Shown here piece after piece: positions 6,142 through 7,736 of a stretch of DNA of 7,736 bases (the stretch's first letter is position 1; every line of letters begins with the position of its first letter). The position numbers and the translations under genes are program-made. The notes beneath the pieces were generated by a model that was not told the DNA's origin, did not search any database, and saw nothing but the letters and a program-made list of their open reading frames with translations. Source of the stretch: Anaerolineaceae bacterium (GTDB lineage Bacteria; Chloroflexota; Anaerolineae; Anaerolineales; Anaerolineaceae); NCBI GenBank assembly GCA_030620065.1, contig JAUXFJ010000066.1:1-7736 (forward strand), read 5' to 3'.

Positions 6142-6179
6142 AAAGCCATTGTCTTTGATAGGTCAATGACAATGGCTTT
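6142..6179 (-). terminator. Intrinsic terminator of the acyl-CoA synthetase gene
   Basis: A perfect 12-bp stem, AAAGCCATTGTC (6142-6153) with GACAATGGCTTT (6168-6179), can be extended past a T-T mismatch by TTGA/TCAA (6155-6158 with 6163-6166) around a TAGG loop. On the minus strand the hairpin is followed by GGCTTTTTAATT, a good U-tract. It begins 17 nt after the synthetase stop. On the plus strand the U-tract is poor, so it acts mainly on the minus strand. Confidence 0.88.
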
Positions 6180-6196
6180 GAATGTCAGAGGGAGAG

Positions 6197-7736
6197 TTAC
6201 TTGTCTGTCAAAATTATCCTGGCGTCTACAACCTGTACGCCTTTTCCTTCTTCGTAAACGATAACTGGATTGGCATCGGATTCCGAAACCTCATCCTTAA
6301 GGTCGTTAACCATGTATGCATAACCAGCTAGTACTTCTGCCAAGGCATCTTTATCGCGCGGCGCTTCACCTCTTGCGCCTGAAAGAATTGGTGCACTCTG
6401 AATATCTTCCAACATATGTTTTGCCTCAGTCAACGAGATAGGTGCAACGCGGAAAGTAACGTCTTTTAGGACTTCCACAAAAATTCCACCTAAACCGAAC
6501 ATAACAGTCGGTCCAAATGTAGCGTCATTCACGGAGCCTACAATGACTTCTGTTGCCCAAGGCGCCATTTTCTGAATTACAATGCCATGAATATTGGCAT
6601 CCGGTTTATAAGCTCTTGCATTTTTGAGGATGGCTTGGAAAGCTTCCCGTGCACCTGCTTCATCTTTAATGTTTACTTTCACGCCGCCAGCATCGGATTT
6701 ATGAAGAATTTCGGGAGAAACGATTTTCATGACGATCGGGAAACCAATTTCATTGGCTAGTTTTATGGCTTCTTCTTCATTCCTCGCAAGTTCTGTGCGA
6801 GTTACTGGTAGACCATAGGCTTGAAAGATTTTCTTTGCTTCAATTTCGGTTAATGCAAGCCGTCCATCGGTGCGTGCTTTTGTAATGATATTTTTTGCTT
6901 CCTCAGGGTTGTGTTTCTTTGGCTGATAGGGTTGCGAGCCATTTATGTCATGCATTCTGCCATATTCGCGCAAGGCACCCATGGCGTTCACGGCTAGATC
7001 CGGCGCACCATAAGCAGGGATGCCATTTTCAACAAGCCATTCCATGGCTTTATCGGATTTTTCACCACCGACAAATGAGACGGTCACTGGTTTATTCTTA
7101 ATGCCCGATTCTTTGATTGCATCAAATATCCCTTTGGCAATTTCTTTAGGTTTGGTCATCGCTGTTTCACAATAAAGAACAACTAAGCCATCTACCCAGG
7201 GGTGGGAGAATGAAAACTTGACGGTATCGTGATACCAATCATTGCCTGCCATGCCGGTCATGTCAACAGGATTTTTTGCTGATCCGAAGGAAGGCATGTG
7301 TTTCTTTAATTCAGATTGAACATCTTCGGGCGCAAAATGTAGTGGCACGCCTGCACGCTCAGCGGAGTCAGTTGCGAGCACACCTACACCACCACCATTG
7401 GTTAGGATCAATAGGTTTTCGCCCTGCATGGGTGGCTGGAGTGAAAGGGCGAGTGTACGATCAAAAAGATCGTTTAAATCGGTAGCTTGGCTTACACCTG
7501 CCTGTTGGAAGGCTGCCCCATATATTTTTGCTGTACCTGCTAGAGATCCTGTATGAGAAGCTGCAGCTGCTGCACCATGCTCAGATACACCTGCTTTAAG
7601 CACAACGATTGGCTTCTTAGATTTGCGGCCTTCTTTAATAAAACGACGACCATCTTGCAAACCTTCTATGTATAGTGAAATACAGGTTGTATCATCATCT
7701 TCGCTCAAATACGAGACAAGATCTGCAAATTTGACA
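6197..7736 (-). CDS. Acetate/acyl-CoA ligase (ADP-forming), fused alpha-beta type, 5'-truncated by the window
   Basis: This is the C-terminal 512 or so residues of a fused NDP-forming acyl-CoA synthetase, usually about 700 residues. It converts acyl-CoA, ADP and phosphate to acid, ATP and CoA, the energy-saving step of acetate-forming fermentation. The frame stays open to the window edge: the codons before the TTG at 7708 read KFADLVSY, continuing the family sequence, so the N-terminal CoA-binding domain is missing. Counting from the TTG, SLYIEG (11-16) and KAGVSEHGAAAAASHTGSLAG (38-58) hold the phosphorylated histidine, H52. TNGGGVGVLATD (103-114) marks the second ligase subdomain. The ATP-grasp domain (about 275-500) has HKSDAGGV (336-343), MFGLGGIFVEVLKDV (403-417) and a final DANPV...VVDARI. 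Acetate is the default substrate; other acids and a protein acetyltransferase role seem less likely without a GNAT domain, though its full N-terminus is unseen. Confidence 0.92.
   Translation of the reverse strand, partial: VKFADLVSYLSEDDDTTCISLYIEGLQDGRRFIKEGRKSKKPIVVLKAGVSEHGAAAAASHTGSLAGTAKIYGAAFQQAGVSQATDLNDLFDRTLALSLQPPMQGENLLILTNGGGVGVLATDSAERAGVPLHFAPEDVQSELKKHMPSFGSAKNPVDMTGMAGNDWYHDTVKFSFSHPWVDGLVVLYCETAMTKPKEIAKGIFDAIKESGIKNKPVTVSFVGGEKSDKAMEWLVENGIPAYGAPDLAVNAMGALREYGRMHDINGSQPYQPKKHNPEEAKNIITKARTDGRLALTEIEAKKIFQAYGLPVTRTELARNEEEAIKLANEIGFPIVMKIVSPEILHKSDAGGVKVNIKDEAGAREAFQAILKNARAYKPDANIHGIVIQKMAPWATEVIVGSVNDATFGPTVMFGLGGIFVEVLKDVTFRVAPISLTEAKHMLEDIQSAPILSGARGEAPRDKDALAEVLAGYAYMVNDLKDEVSESDANPVIVYEEGKGVQVVDARIILTDK

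Noticed and set aside
6895..7485. Plus-strand frames rich in His and Arg opposite the acyl-CoA synthetase
   Set aside because: They are shadows of a conserved enzyme coding frame, with odd composition and no start signals.
1..7736. Mobile elements, CRISPR, tRNA/rRNA or a defence island
   Set aside because: No transposase, direct-repeat array, cloverleaf, rRNA segment or defence-type domain was seen on reading both strands; the genes are housekeeping, metabolic and envelope types.

Overview
The window is about 7.7 kb of ordinary bacterial chromosome holding seven protein-coding genes, two of them cut by the window edges. The best guess for the source is a member of the Chloroflexota, class Anaerolineae or close to it. 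The pointers are a membrane-anchored protein joining an N-terminal zinc ribbon to Pro/Thr-rich linkers and two LysM modules, a Tat-exported L,D-transpeptidase with a long N-terminal region, and a fused ADP-forming acyl-CoA synthetase. This placement is inferred from protein style only; no rRNA or other phylogenetic marker is present.

Layout, left to right. (1) At 1-707 (+) lies the C-terminal half of a class III PLP aminotransferase resembling taurine/omega-amino acid:pyruvate aminotransferases. (2) At 768-1700 (+) is a thioredoxin reductase with its own ribosome binding site and an extended -10 candidate. A strong, apparently bidirectional hairpin terminator (1707-1736) separates it from (3), the convergent gene at 1753-2901 (-) for a zinc ribbon/TM/LysM envelope protein. 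(4) Divergent from that is hemW (2994-4175, +), a radical SAM heme chaperone. The 92 bp between the two starts carries opposed promoter candidates very close to both start codons. (5) An L,D-transpeptidase (4178-5197, -) ends 2 nt from the hemW stop. (6) A NagD-type HAD phosphatase (5227-6006, -) lies 29 nt upstream of the transpeptidase, and the two look like one operon. (7) After a 190-bp spacer with a terminator comes the C-terminal part of an ADP-forming acetyl/acyl-CoA synthetase (6197-7736, -).

The genes make sense for a fermentative, probably anaerobic cell: ATP from acyl-CoA by the synthetase, amino-group transfer, thiol redox balance and oxygen-sensitive heme handling. Two envelope proteins (LysM and L,D-transpeptidase) sit close together and suggest some peptidoglycan-directed activity. 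I see no mobile element, CRISPR array, tRNA, rRNA, phage gene or recognisable defence system, and no clear novel system. The points most worth a second look are the sharp base-composition shift inside the aminotransferase gene, the possible leaderless divergent promoter pair, the architecture of the LysM protein, and the phosphatase/transpeptidase operon.
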